Below, one piece after another: positions 14,008 to 20,609 of a DNA stretch of 22,273 nt. Position 1 is the first letter of the stretch. The number at the start of each line of letters is the position of its first letter. The stretch is from assembly GCA_023409755.1 (NCBI GenBank), contig JAEYRA010000197.1, positions 1 through 22,273 on the forward strand. Direction: 5' to 3'. The position numbers and the translations under genes are program-made. The stretch comes from Bacillota bacterium. GTDB taxonomy: Bacteria; Bacillota; Clostridia; Christensenellales; UMGS416. The notes under the pieces were generated by a model. It saw only the letters and a program-made list of their open reading frames with translations, did not search any database and was not told where the DNA came from.

Positions 14008-14016
14008 TGCTATAAT
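14008..14016 (+). promoter_or_regulatory. extended -10 promoter of the NlpC/P60 gene
   Basis: TGCTATAAT at 14008-14016 is a perfect extended -10. No -35 hexamer close to consensus sits 16-18 bp upstream, which fits a promoter depending on an activator at the WalR box. The start would be near 14022. Confidence 0.7.
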
Positions 14017-14056
14017 GTGCCCAGTCTTTTGACGCAACAATATCGGAGGTGCAGGG

Positions 14057-15274
14057 TTGCATACGAAAGCCAGATTGGTGTTGGCTGCCATCGTTTTGGT
14101 GGGCCTTTCGATGGCGATAATGACCGGTTCGGTTTCCGCTGACGAAGCGTTGAAGCGGGGTGACGAAGGGAACCGTGTGGAGGAGCTGCAGAAGCTCCTC
14201 AAACGAAACGATTGCTACGACTACGGTACGATTACCGGGTATTTTGGGGTGTCCACTGAAAACGGTGTGAAGAAGTTCCAATCCACCCATGGGCTGGATG
14301 TGGACGGCGTGGCTGGGTCGGCCACAATGAAAAAATTGAAATCTGCGTCCACAACCACTGCGACCAATCCCAGTTCCCTCAGCCTTGGCATGAGTGGCGA
14401 AGCAGTGACGGAGATCCAAAAGCGTCTCAAGACGCTGGGGTTGTTCACTGAGCCCAAGGTTACGGGCTATTTCGGTCCCAAGACCGAGTCGGCTGTCAAA
14501 CTCTTCCAGCAGGCTTCCGGCATGAAGGCGGACGGCATTGTGGGGAAGAAGACCAAGACCGCCATGTTCCAGAGCTTCAACTCCTCCACGCTGGCCGCCG
14601 GTATGAAGGGGAGCGCGGTGACCAAGCTGCAGAAGCGCTTGAAAGCGCTGGGGTATTACGATGGGAATGCCACCGGGCTCTATGGCCAGCTCACGGAGAA
14701 GGCAGTCGCATATTATCAGAAACTCAACAAACTGACTTCCGATGGTATTGCGGGTAAAAAGACACAGAACTCCATTTATAGCAGCAAAGCCAAGACCGAG
14801 AAGGAGGCCCGCCGGTCGACCAGTTCGGATTCCTCTGGCAGCTCGTCCGGCTCTTCTTCAGACGATGACGACACTGACCAGAGCAGCAAGGGTCAGGCGA
14901 AGGGCGAAGCCGTGGTGGAGTACGCGAAGAAGTTTCTCGGCGTGCCCTATGTCTACGGCGGCGATGGCCCCAAGTCTTTCGATTGTACGGGCTTCACCTG
15001 CTATGTGTACAAGCACTTTGGTGTCAAACTGCCCCGATCGGCCCAGTCTCAGGGCTACTCCGACTATGGTGTGAAGATCACCAAAAAGTCGGACCTGATG
15101 CCCGGCGATCTGGTCTTTTTCAACTCCCAGAGGGACAGTGACCTTTCCGACCATGCCGGTATTTACGTGGGCAACGGCAAGTACATCCACGCGCCGTACA
15201 CCGGCACTGTGGTAAAGATCAGTAAGCTTTCGGACCGGCACGATTTCTCCTGGGGACGCCGGGTGTTCCAGTAA
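14057..15274 (+). CDS. secreted NlpC/P60 peptidoglycan endopeptidase with three PG-binding domains
   Basis: 405 residues. Signal peptide residues 1-28 (cleavage after SVSA). Three PG_binding_1 modules lie at about 33-95, 112-173 and 185-247, each with the LQKxLKxLG, GYFG, AVKxFQ and DGxxGxxT pattern. A Ser/Asp-rich linker covers about 252-285. The C-terminal NlpC/P60 cysteine peptidase (about 290-405) cuts peptide stems of peptidoglycan. The catalytic triad is C310 in FDCTGF, H366 in DHAGIYVG and H378. The start is TTG with GGAGGTG five bases upstream. The WalR box and extended -10 suggest regulation with growth or wall stress, as for B. subtilis lytE and cwlO. It is a single-gene unit with its own terminator. 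Substrate bond and stem type are not readable from sequence. Confidence 0.93.
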   Translation: MHTKARLVLAAIVLVGLSMAIMTGSVSADEALKRGDEGNRVEELQKLLKRNDCYDYGTITGYFGVSTENGVKKFQSTHGLDVDGVAGSATMKKLKSASTTTATNPSSLSLGMSGEAVTEIQKRLKTLGLFTEPKVTGYFGPKTESAVKLFQQASGMKADGIVGKKTKTAMFQSFNSSTLAAGMKGSAVTKLQKRLKALGYYDGNATGLYGQLTEKAVAYYQKLNKLTSDGIAGKKTQNSIYSSKAKTEKEARRSTSSDSSGSSSGSSSDDDDTDQSSKGQAKGEAVVEYAKKFLGVPYVYGGDGPKSFDCTGFTCYVYKHFGVKLPRSAQSQGYSDYGVKITKKSDLMPGDLVFFNSQRDSDLSDHAGIYVGNGKYIHAPYTGTVVKISKLSDRHDFSWGRRVFQ

Positions 15275-15292
15275 TCCGCACAGCCAGCCACG

Positions 15293-15325
15293 GCCCGCGC
15301 GATGTCCGCGCGGGCTCTTTTGTAT
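15293..15325 (+). terminator. terminator of the NlpC/P60 gene
   Basis: GCCCGCGCG (15293-15301) pairs perfectly with CGCGCGGGC (15307-15315) around a 5-nt loop, followed by TCTTTTGTATTT. Confidence 0.9.
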
Positions 15326-15410
15326 TTGCGATGTCCCCTTCCCAATACTCAACGTTTGCGATAGGATGATGAACATGACAGGCCACTGGGCGGATAACAG
15401 GAGGGCGGGT

Positions 15411-16640
15411 ATGACGGTGGAACCAAAGCAACAGCAACTAGACTTTTTGGACTGGGAGTTCGGGGTGTTCTTCCATTTTGGCATTCGCACCTTCTATGAG
15501 GGGCATCGGGATTGGGACATGCAGGAGATGCCGCTGGCAGGCTTCGCGCCCAGTGCCCTCGATTGCTATCAGTGGTGCGCCACTGCGAAAGCCGCCGGCG
15601 CGCGCTACGCTGTACTTGTGTGCAAGCACCACGACGGCTTTGCCAACTGGCCTTCGGCCTACACCGACTATTCGGTGGCTAATACCCCCTGGAAGGAGGG
15701 GGAGGGCGACGTCGTGCGGGAGTTTACCGATGCCTGCCGCGCCAACGGGCTCAAGGTTGGGCTCTACTATTCCCCGGCTGAGTTTGGCTCCAGGGACCAG
15801 GAGGCCAAGGATTATGACGAGTACTTCATCCGCCAGATAAGCGAGCTGCTCGGCAACTACGGCAAGGTGGATTACCTGTGGTTTGACGGCTGCGGCTCTG
15901 AGAATCACCGCTATGACACCGCGCGCATCGTAGCCACCATTCGCACCCTGCAGCCGGAGATTCTACTCTTCAACATGTGGGACCCGGACACCCGCTGGGT
16001 GGGCAACGAGTCGGGCTATGCCCAAAGTGCCAACCTCAACGTGGTCACTTCCACGGCCTTTTCGGTGTTCACCGACATCCCGGATCAGCTGGATCGCCCC
16101 CGGTTCCTGCCGGTGGAGTGTGACTTCCGCATGCGGCTGGAGAACTGGTTTTTCAGTGACAAGGATGAGCACACCGTCAAGAGCCTTGCTGAGCTGATGG
16201 GTATCTACTACTACTCGGTGGGGCGAGGCGCCAATCTCCTCATCAACATCGGCCCGGACCGCAGGGGTCTGCTGCCGGATGCCGACGCACAGCGTTTGCT
16301 GGATTTTGGCGCAGAGATTCGCCGCAGGTTTGCGAACCCGCTGCCAGCGACGTTCACCCGCACGGATGCGGCCGTCTCCTGCCAATTTGAGGAGCCGACG
16401 CTCGTTGACCATGTTGTGCTGACCGAATCCCTGACCGCCGCCCAGCCCATCGAACGGTTCACCATTCGGGCTTACCCCTACTCCTACGGCCCGCCGGTGG
16501 TGGTGTATGAGGGCCATACCATCGGGCACAAGGCCATCTGTTCGTTCCCGCCATTCCTCACCAAGCAGGTGGAGGTCACCCTGGAGGGGACGGACGGCGA
16601 CAATCTGACGTCGATGCAGGTGTTCTGTGTAGGCTGTTAA
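15411..16640 (+). CDS. GH29 alpha-L-fucosidase, no signal peptide
   Basis: 409 residues of a glycoside hydrolase family 29 protein, which releases L-fucose from glycans by a retaining mechanism. Visible family features are WEFGVFFHFGIRTFYEG near the N-terminus, YAVLVCKHHDGFANW, GLYYSPAEF, and VDYLWFDGCGS with the expected nucleophile D159. NLLINIGPDRRGLL closes the catalytic barrel. The residues after about 330 form a small beta-rich C-terminal part. The acid/base residue is not conserved in the family and I cannot assign it. The ATG at 15411 follows AGGAGGGC; in-frame ATGs at 15366 and 15375 precede that site. With no export signal it should act in the cytoplasm, probably on imported fucosylated oligosaccharides, although no transporter or fucose genes are in view. 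Downstream bases 16641-16729 hold a GC-rich imperfect hairpin but no clear terminator. Confidence 0.85.
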   Translation: MTVEPKQQQLDFLDWEFGVFFHFGIRTFYEGHRDWDMQEMPLAGFAPSALDCYQWCATAKAAGARYAVLVCKHHDGFANWPSAYTDYSVANTPWKEGEGDVVREFTDACRANGLKVGLYYSPAEFGSRDQEAKDYDEYFIRQISELLGNYGKVDYLWFDGCGSENHRYDTARIVATIRTLQPEILLFNMWDPDTRWVGNESGYAQSANLNVVTSTAFSVFTDIPDQLDRPRFLPVECDFRMRLENWFFSDKDEHTVKSLAELMGIYYYSVGRGANLLINIGPDRRGLLPDADAQRLLDFGAEIRRRFANPLPATFTRTDAAVSCQFEEPTLVDHVVLTESLTAAQPIERFTIRAYPYSYGPPVVVYEGHTIGHKAICSFPPFLTKQVEVTLEGTDGDNLTSMQVFCVGC

Positions 16641-16729
16641 GGTGCCAAAGGAAATGCGATGTGCTGTCGAGCCGCCCCCGCAATGGGCCGTTCGGCTCAT
16701 CCGGGGCGTAGACTGAACCAATGGGGTCT

Positions 16730-17461
16730 TCACTCGAACTCAATGAACCCCATTTTCTGCAGATCGTCCCTGGTGATCTTGTCTTCCACCGGTAACCCCG
16801 CGTCCTGCTGGAATTGGTTTAGCGCCAGCGTCAGGTCGTAATCGAAAATACCCGAGGCCCAGCCATGGAAATAGCCCAGTTCGGCCAGACGCTGCTGTAC
16901 CGCCTTCACGTCGGCACCGCGCTCGCCGGGTGCAATTGGCTTGAAGCCCGTGCCGAAGGGCCCGTAGGGACCATTGCGCACGATAACGGGCGTTCCCACG
17001 CTAACCATGTCATAGAGCTTTCGGATGTCGCGGTTGCGCATGCGGATGCATCCGTGGCTGACCGCCGCACCGATCTTTCCCTCGGCATTGGTGCCGTGAA
17101 TGCCGTAGACGCCCCAGGGGACATTGAGCCCCAGCCAGCGCGCGCCGAAGCTCTTTCCCTTTTTGATGCCCTTGGAGGTGATCTCCCAGTCGCCGATGGG
17201 GGAGGCGAAGCCCGGCTTGCCGGTGGCAATGGGGAAGGACTGTACCAGTTCGCCGTTCTCCAGCAGGTATAGCCGCTTTTCGTCCACATGAACCAAGATA
17301 ACATAGTGGTGCGCCGTCGCCTCGCTGGTGACGGCGTGTTCCTTTTGGTGCAGGCACTCGGCCAACAGTGCCCCAGCGTACAGCAACGCCAGCGCGGCCA
17401 GCACCAAATTTCGGGCGGTCAGAAGTTTCCGCACGCGCTTCACCCCGTCCAGTATATTCAT
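16730..17461 (-). CDS. membrane-anchored L,D-transpeptidase with C-terminal PG-binding domain
   Basis: 243 residues from the ATG at 17461. A short basic N-terminus (KRVRK) precedes one hydrophobic anchor (LVLAALALLYAGALLA, about 20-35). The YkuD domain at about 50-160 contains YGIHGTN and the catalytic signature SHGCIRMRN with nucleophile C138. Such enzymes form 3-3 peptidoglycan cross-links or attach proteins, and are insensitive to most beta-lactams except carbapenems. A PG_binding_1 module (GERGADVKAVQQRLAELGY) fills the C-terminus. The start is uncertain: no Shine-Dalgarno precedes 17461. GTG codons at 17443 and 17434 are alternatives, and the frame stays open upstream to 17701, but that extension is Pro/Arg/Cys-rich and unlike any domain. 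It is divergent from the split NlpC/P60 gene and convergent with the fucosidase. Confidence 0.88.
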   Translation of the reverse strand: MNILDGVKRVRKLLTARNLVLAALALLYAGALLAECLHQKEHAVTSEATAHHYVILVHVDEKRLYLLENGELVQSFPIATGKPGFASPIGDWEITSKGIKKGKSFGARWLGLNVPWGVYGIHGTNAEGKIGAAVSHGCIRMRNRDIRKLYDMVSVGTPVIVRNGPYGPFGTGFKPIAPGERGADVKAVQQRLAELGYFHGWASGIFDYDLTLALNQFQQDAGLPVEDKITRDDLQKMGFIEFE

Positions 17462-17731
17462 CGATGATGAGGTTGATGTGAGTACAGACACCGGGCAGCC
17501 GGAGATGCGCGCTCGCCCCCGGCGTCTTTTCATGAACGCGGTGATGACTGAGCATCGTAGATGGGGGCAGGTCTTGCCGCTGTTGGGCTTCGGCGGCTGG
17601 CAAAGGGGAACATAGAAGCGGCAAGTGCGCGGGCGCGGTGATAGCGGCACTGCAGCGAGCCGATAGCATGGAGCATTGACAGTAAGCATCTGCCGACCCA
17701 TTCTACCGTGGAGAGTACCAGTGAAGTGGAC
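17462..17731. other. intergenic region between divergent wall genes, nothing clear
   Basis: The gap between the two divergent genes is 358 bp (17462-17819). An open frame continues on the minus strand to 17701 but lacks a ribosome binding site and domain similarity. I found no good minus-strand promoter for the transpeptidase. A perfect TTGACA at 17676 on the plus strand has no partner -10. The only convincing element is the plus-strand promoter at 17732-17760. Confidence 0.5.
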
Positions 17732-17760
17732 TTGTGATTTCTCTCATAGTTCGATAGAAT
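17732..17760 (+). promoter_or_regulatory. promoter of the split NlpC/P60 gene
   Basis: TTGTGA (17732-17737), a 17-bp spacer, and TAGAAT (17755-17760, 5 of 6). Transcription would start near 17767, about 50 nt before the ATG. Confidence 0.6.
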
Positions 17761-17819
17761 GGAAAGAGAGGAACACTCCGACTTACTACATCACAGGAGA
17801 GTAGAAGATTCACAAAAGC

Positions 17820-18428
17820 ATGATGAACTTGTTTCGAAGAAACCATCGGGCATCCAGCCGTACCCCCTCTGAGGCCATTGCCCGGCGGCGCGCACGCGTC
17901 AACCCGGTGGGTTTGCGTGTGCATAAACCTTCTCAGAAGGGGTTGCTTTCGCGCGCGGTGAGACTGGCCAGGGTGCAGCTGCTGCAAATGCGCCGTTGGA
18001 ACAAACGCAAAGCCATCCTGCTGGGTGCGGCGGTTTTGCTGTGCGTGTCGGTTCCCGTGGCACTGGCCATTGGCCGTGGACGGGGGACTGAGCAGGCTGC
18101 CGCGCTGCATGCCGGCAACACCCCCGCGACGGAGGTGACGCAGATCCCCACCACCAAACCGGAGGCCACGCCTTCGGTATCCGGCGGCACTGCCCCGGCT
18201 GTCGGCGTTACCAGTCCTGCCGGGGCGGATACGGCTACACCTGCTCCCACCGCCACGCCTGAGATTGATCCGTCCAACACCATCATTCGTGTTGGCATCA
18301 CCGCACCGGTGGTGGCGAAGATTCAGAAACGCCTGATGGAACTGGACTACATGGGCGAGGACGAGCCGACCGAGTATTATGGCTCGGTCACAAGCTTGGC
18401 CATTTCCCTCTTCCATCGCCAGCACTAG
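17820..18428 (+). CDS. N-terminal part of an amber-interrupted membrane-anchored PG-binding/NlpC/P60 protein
   Basis: 202 residues ending at TAG. A basic cytoplasmic N-terminus (about 1-60, many Arg/Lys) leads to one membrane segment (AILLGAAVLLCVSVPVALAIG, about 65-85). A Pro/Thr-rich extracellular linker follows (about 100-150), then the first two thirds of a PG_binding_1 module (VVAKIQKRLMELDYMG to ISLFHRQH). The module stops inside its conserved loop; the missing end (LAVDGTVGMETYTLL) continues in the same frame right after the stop. So this is the front of one broken gene with 18435-19583. The start is odd: AGGAGAG (17795-17801) lies about 19 nt before the ATG at 17820, too far, but 6-7 nt before an in-frame ATT at 17808, a rare start. 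If TAG is obeyed, the product is an anchored stub with no hydrolase. Confidence 0.75.
   Translation: MMNLFRRNHRASSRTPSEAIARRRARVNPVGLRVHKPSQKGLLSRAVRLARVQLLQMRRWNKRKAILLGAAVLLCVSVPVALAIGRGRGTEQAAALHAGNTPATEVTQIPTTKPEATPSVSGGTAPAVGVTSPAGADTATPAPTATPEIDPSNTIIRVGITAPVVAKIQKRLMELDYMGEDEPTEYYGSVTSLAISLFHRQH
18426..18428 (+). other. in-frame TAG interrupting a conserved PG-binding module
   Basis: The codons CAG CAC TAG CTC GCG GTG GAT GGC read RQH-stop-LAVDG. In the three later PG_binding_1 repeats of the same protein the equivalent position is Gly (NGLTVDG, NGLIADG, NGLSSDG). Both sides are in one frame, with no other stop over the following 384 codons. Confidence 0.8.
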
Positions 18429-18434
18429 CTCGCG

Positions 18435-19583
18435 GTGGATGGCACGGTGGGTATGGAGACGTATACCCTTCTCATAGGTGACGAAGCACAGAAATACACC
18501 GTGATGGAAGGGGCAAGCGGCGAGGACGTCAAGGACCTGCAGGACCGCCTGTATGAACTGGGATATCTGGAGAAGGCCACTGGAAACTTTGGCCAGCTAA
18601 CGGTAAAGGCGGTGCAGAGCTTCCAGGAATACAACGGCCTGACCGTGGATGGCAAGGTGGGGCAGAAGACGCGCGAACTGCTGTACAGCGCCGATGCCAA
18701 GGCTTACTTCCTCAAGTACGGCGAGCAGAGCAGCGAGGTCAAATCCTATCAGAAACGACTGAAGACCCTTGGATATTTGCTTGGGGAAGCCGACGGCAAG
18801 TATGGCACAAACACCGTGACAGCCGTTCAGCGCTTTCAGGAAATCAACGGACTCATTGCCGACGGTTTTTTGGGACCTCAGACGGTGAAGCTGCTGATGT
18901 CCCGCTCCGCCCACGCGAACGCCCTCATCCTGGGTATGAGCGGCAGCGACATTGAGAACGTGCAGAAGAAGCTGAAAGCTCTGGGCTATATGCGCTCGGT
19001 CACCGGCTACTTTGGGTCGGCGACGGAAGATGCGGTGAAGGCTTTTCAAAAGCGAAACGGGCTATCTTCCGATGGTACCGTCGGCCAGAAGACACTCAGC
19101 GCGTTGGCCTCCGGCAGCGCGAAAAAGGCTTCCTCGGGCAGCGGCAGCGGGAGCGGGGGCAGTGGTGATAGCGGCGGCAGCGGCGGTTCGTCCTCCTCCC
19201 TCAAGGGTGTAGAAAGGCTCATCTCCATTGCGGAGAGCAAGCTGGGCAGCAAGTACGTTTGGGGGGCGAAGGGGCCCAATACCTTTGACTGTTCGGGCTT
19301 TGTGTACTATTGCCTCAACAAGGCGGGGGTCAAGCAGGGTTATCTGACCTCCAAGGGTTGGGCCAGTTCCCGCAGGTTCCAGAAGATCACCTCAACCAGT
19401 AAACTGAAGCGCGGTGACATTCTGGTCTTCAGCGGCGATTCGGCCGGGCACGTGGGCATCTACTTGGGCAACGGGCGCATGATCGATGCTTCCTCCTCCA
19501 ATGGCAAGGTCGTCAAGCGCAGCGGGCTTTGGCGCGGCTCCTATTGGTCCAGCCATTTCATCTGTGCCTTCCGTGTGTACTGA
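18435..19583 (+). CDS. C-terminal part of the same protein: three PG-binding domains and NlpC/P60 peptidase
   Basis: 382 codons in the same frame as the preceding part. After the tail of the broken first PG_binding_1 module come three intact modules (about residues 25-85, 97-157 and 168-228 of this part), a Gly/Ser linker (about 234-260) and an NlpC/P60 domain. Catalytic C286 (FDCSGF) and H339 (GHVGIYLG) are present. The third polar position is D351, where the sister gene at 14057 has His. There is no ribosome binding site before the first possible starts (GTG 18435, ATG 18453), and no signal peptide. Translated alone it would stay in the cytoplasm and be useless as a wall enzyme. It makes sense only as the read-through half of 17820-19583, a protein of about 588 codons. 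The coding sequence shows no further decay, so the break is recent, read through, or an assembly error. Confidence 0.75.
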   Translation: MDGTVGMETYTLLIGDEAQKYTVMEGASGEDVKDLQDRLYELGYLEKATGNFGQLTVKAVQSFQEYNGLTVDGKVGQKTRELLYSADAKAYFLKYGEQSSEVKSYQKRLKTLGYLLGEADGKYGTNTVTAVQRFQEINGLIADGFLGPQTVKLLMSRSAHANALILGMSGSDIENVQKKLKALGYMRSVTGYFGSATEDAVKAFQKRNGLSSDGTVGQKTLSALASGSAKKASSGSGSGSGGSGDSGGSGGSSSSLKGVERLISIAESKLGSKYVWGAKGPNTFDCSGFVYYCLNKAGVKQGYLTSKGWASSRRFQKITSTSKLKRGDILVFSGDSAGHVGIYLGNGRMIDASSSNGKVVKRSGLWRGSYWSSHFICAFRVY

Positions 19584-19639
19584 GAAGTCCGGATGGCAAT
19601 CGTGGTGGAGCCCTGCCATTGAATAAGTAAGCTGAGACA

Positions 19640-19675
19640 AAAAAAGCATCGGGTCATTGACCCGATGCGTTTTCT
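19640..19675. terminator. terminator after the split NlpC/P60 gene
   Basis: GCATCGGGTC (19646-19655) pairs perfectly with GACCCGATGC (19659-19668) around a 3-nt loop, with an A-run before and GTTTTCTTT after. It can work in both directions between convergent genes. Confidence 0.9.
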
Positions 19676-19700
19676 TTGCAGGGGATAGTGTGCGCCGCTG

Positions 19701-19742
19701 TTGCCCGGCAAACACGATCCGCACCGGATTTCGGGCGGGCAA
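19701..19742. other. nested inverted repeat of unknown role
   Basis: TTGCCCG (19701-19707) pairs with CGGGCAA (19736-19742), and inside it ATCCG (19717-19721) pairs with CGGAT (19725-19729). It lies in the 217-bp convergent gap 19584-19800, past the terminator. No T-tract follows. It may be a remnant of a repeat element or chance in GC-rich DNA. Confidence 0.35.
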
Positions 19743-19800
19743 CCGTCTGTATACGCAGTTCGCACCATAGGGGGCTTGGCGAAGGCGTTGTTGTGGGGGA

Positions 19801-20562
19801 TTACGTTGCTGCCAGCAGGGTGAATTCGCCGGGGATGCGGGAATCGTCCCAGTGGGGGTGCTCGTGGAACTCCAACAAGCGGAAGCCCGCACCCAGCAGC
19901 CCGTTGAGGATGTCAGCGAGGGTGTAGAAGCGCAGGGAGCAATCGGGGAAGGATGCTTGCTCCTCCGGCGTAAAGAAGCTCTTGTAAGCCACGTCGCCCC
20001 GGTGGATGCCGCTGTCGAAGTAGTCGCCCGCCACTGCCGCGGCGCTTTTGCCGATGTTGCCCACCGGCAGTACCTTGCGCAGGGGGTGGAAGTCGCTCAG
20101 CAGCAGCCGTCCGCCGGGCTTCAGAATGCGGTGCAGCGTGGTGTAGAAACGGTCGAGGTCGTGGAAGTAGTGCAGGATTCCGCCCTCAAGGTAGGCCAGG
20201 TCAAAGCAGTTGCTCCATTGCTCGCCGGCTGCGCAGAAGTCGCCCAGCACGTACCCCAGCGGTACCCCCGCGCAGGCGGCCAGCTCCAATGCGTAACGCC
20301 TGTTCTCCTCAGAGAGGTCGAAGACCGTCACCTCCGCACCCAGCAGAGCCAACGGCACGGCGATGCGGCCGTTGGAGCCGCAGGGGTTGGCGATGCGCAA
20401 GCCCTGTACCTGCTCCAGCCACGCACGGTGATGTCGCAGGCGGGCAGCTGGGTCCCGTAGGATTTCCGCCGCCTTTTCCTGTGGCGTGCCGTTGTTTTTG
20501 CACCAGAACTCATAGGCACGGTGTTCCCAGGCTCGCTTGTTCTGCTCTGCGGCATCGTTCAT
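19801..20562 (-). CDS. class I SAM-dependent methyltransferase
   Basis: 253 residues with a Rossmann-like methyltransferase core. Motif I is unusual: RIANPCGSNGRIAVPLALLG replaces the common DLGCGxG form, but keeps the Gly-rich turn. The acidic strand end follows as VTVFDLSEENRRYA, and motif II/III-like parts are GDFCAAGEQWSNCFDLAYLEGG and ILKPGGRLLLSDFHPL. The last 90 residues form a substrate cap containing several aromatic and His residues (HEHPHWDD). The target, whether small molecule, tRNA or protein, is not readable. The ATG has AGGAGG just upstream. It lies 47 bp after the hydrogenase-like sensor on the same strand, with no terminator between them, so it is probably co-transcribed. That link gives no clear functional hint. 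Confidence 0.85.
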   Translation of the reverse strand: MNDAAEQNKRAWEHRAYEFWCKNNGTPQEKAAEILRDPAARLRHHRAWLEQVQGLRIANPCGSNGRIAVPLALLGAEVTVFDLSEENRRYALELAACAGVPLGYVLGDFCAAGEQWSNCFDLAYLEGGILHYFHDLDRFYTTLHRILKPGGRLLLSDFHPLRKVLPVGNIGKSAAAVAGDYFDSGIHRGDVAYKSFFTPEEQASFPDCSLRFYTLADILNGLLGAGFRLLEFHEHPHWDDSRIPGEFTLLAAT

Positions 20563-20609
20563 GGGGTCCTCCTGTGGGGGCGGTGCAAAGTGGTTCTTCT
20601 GGTTTTCAG

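Noticed and set aside
16669..16708. Terminator between the fucosidase and the transpeptidase
   Set aside because: GAGCCG/CGGCTC and CGCCCC/GGGGCG arms can pair, but in competing folds and with no T-tract.
17676..17681. Perfect TTGACA as -35 of the split NlpC/P60 gene
   Set aside because: No -10-like hexamer at 16-18 bp downstream; the pair at 17732-17760 is better placed.
17462..17701. N-terminal extension of the L,D-transpeptidase to 17701
   Set aside because: Pro/Arg/Cys-rich with no domain or start signal; the membrane anchor expected at the N-terminus begins just after 17461.
18426..18428. Pyrrolysine or global TAG reassignment
   Set aside because: hslU and the SpoIID gene end naturally at TAG exactly where their families end, and cell-wall hydrolases are not known pyrrolysine proteins.
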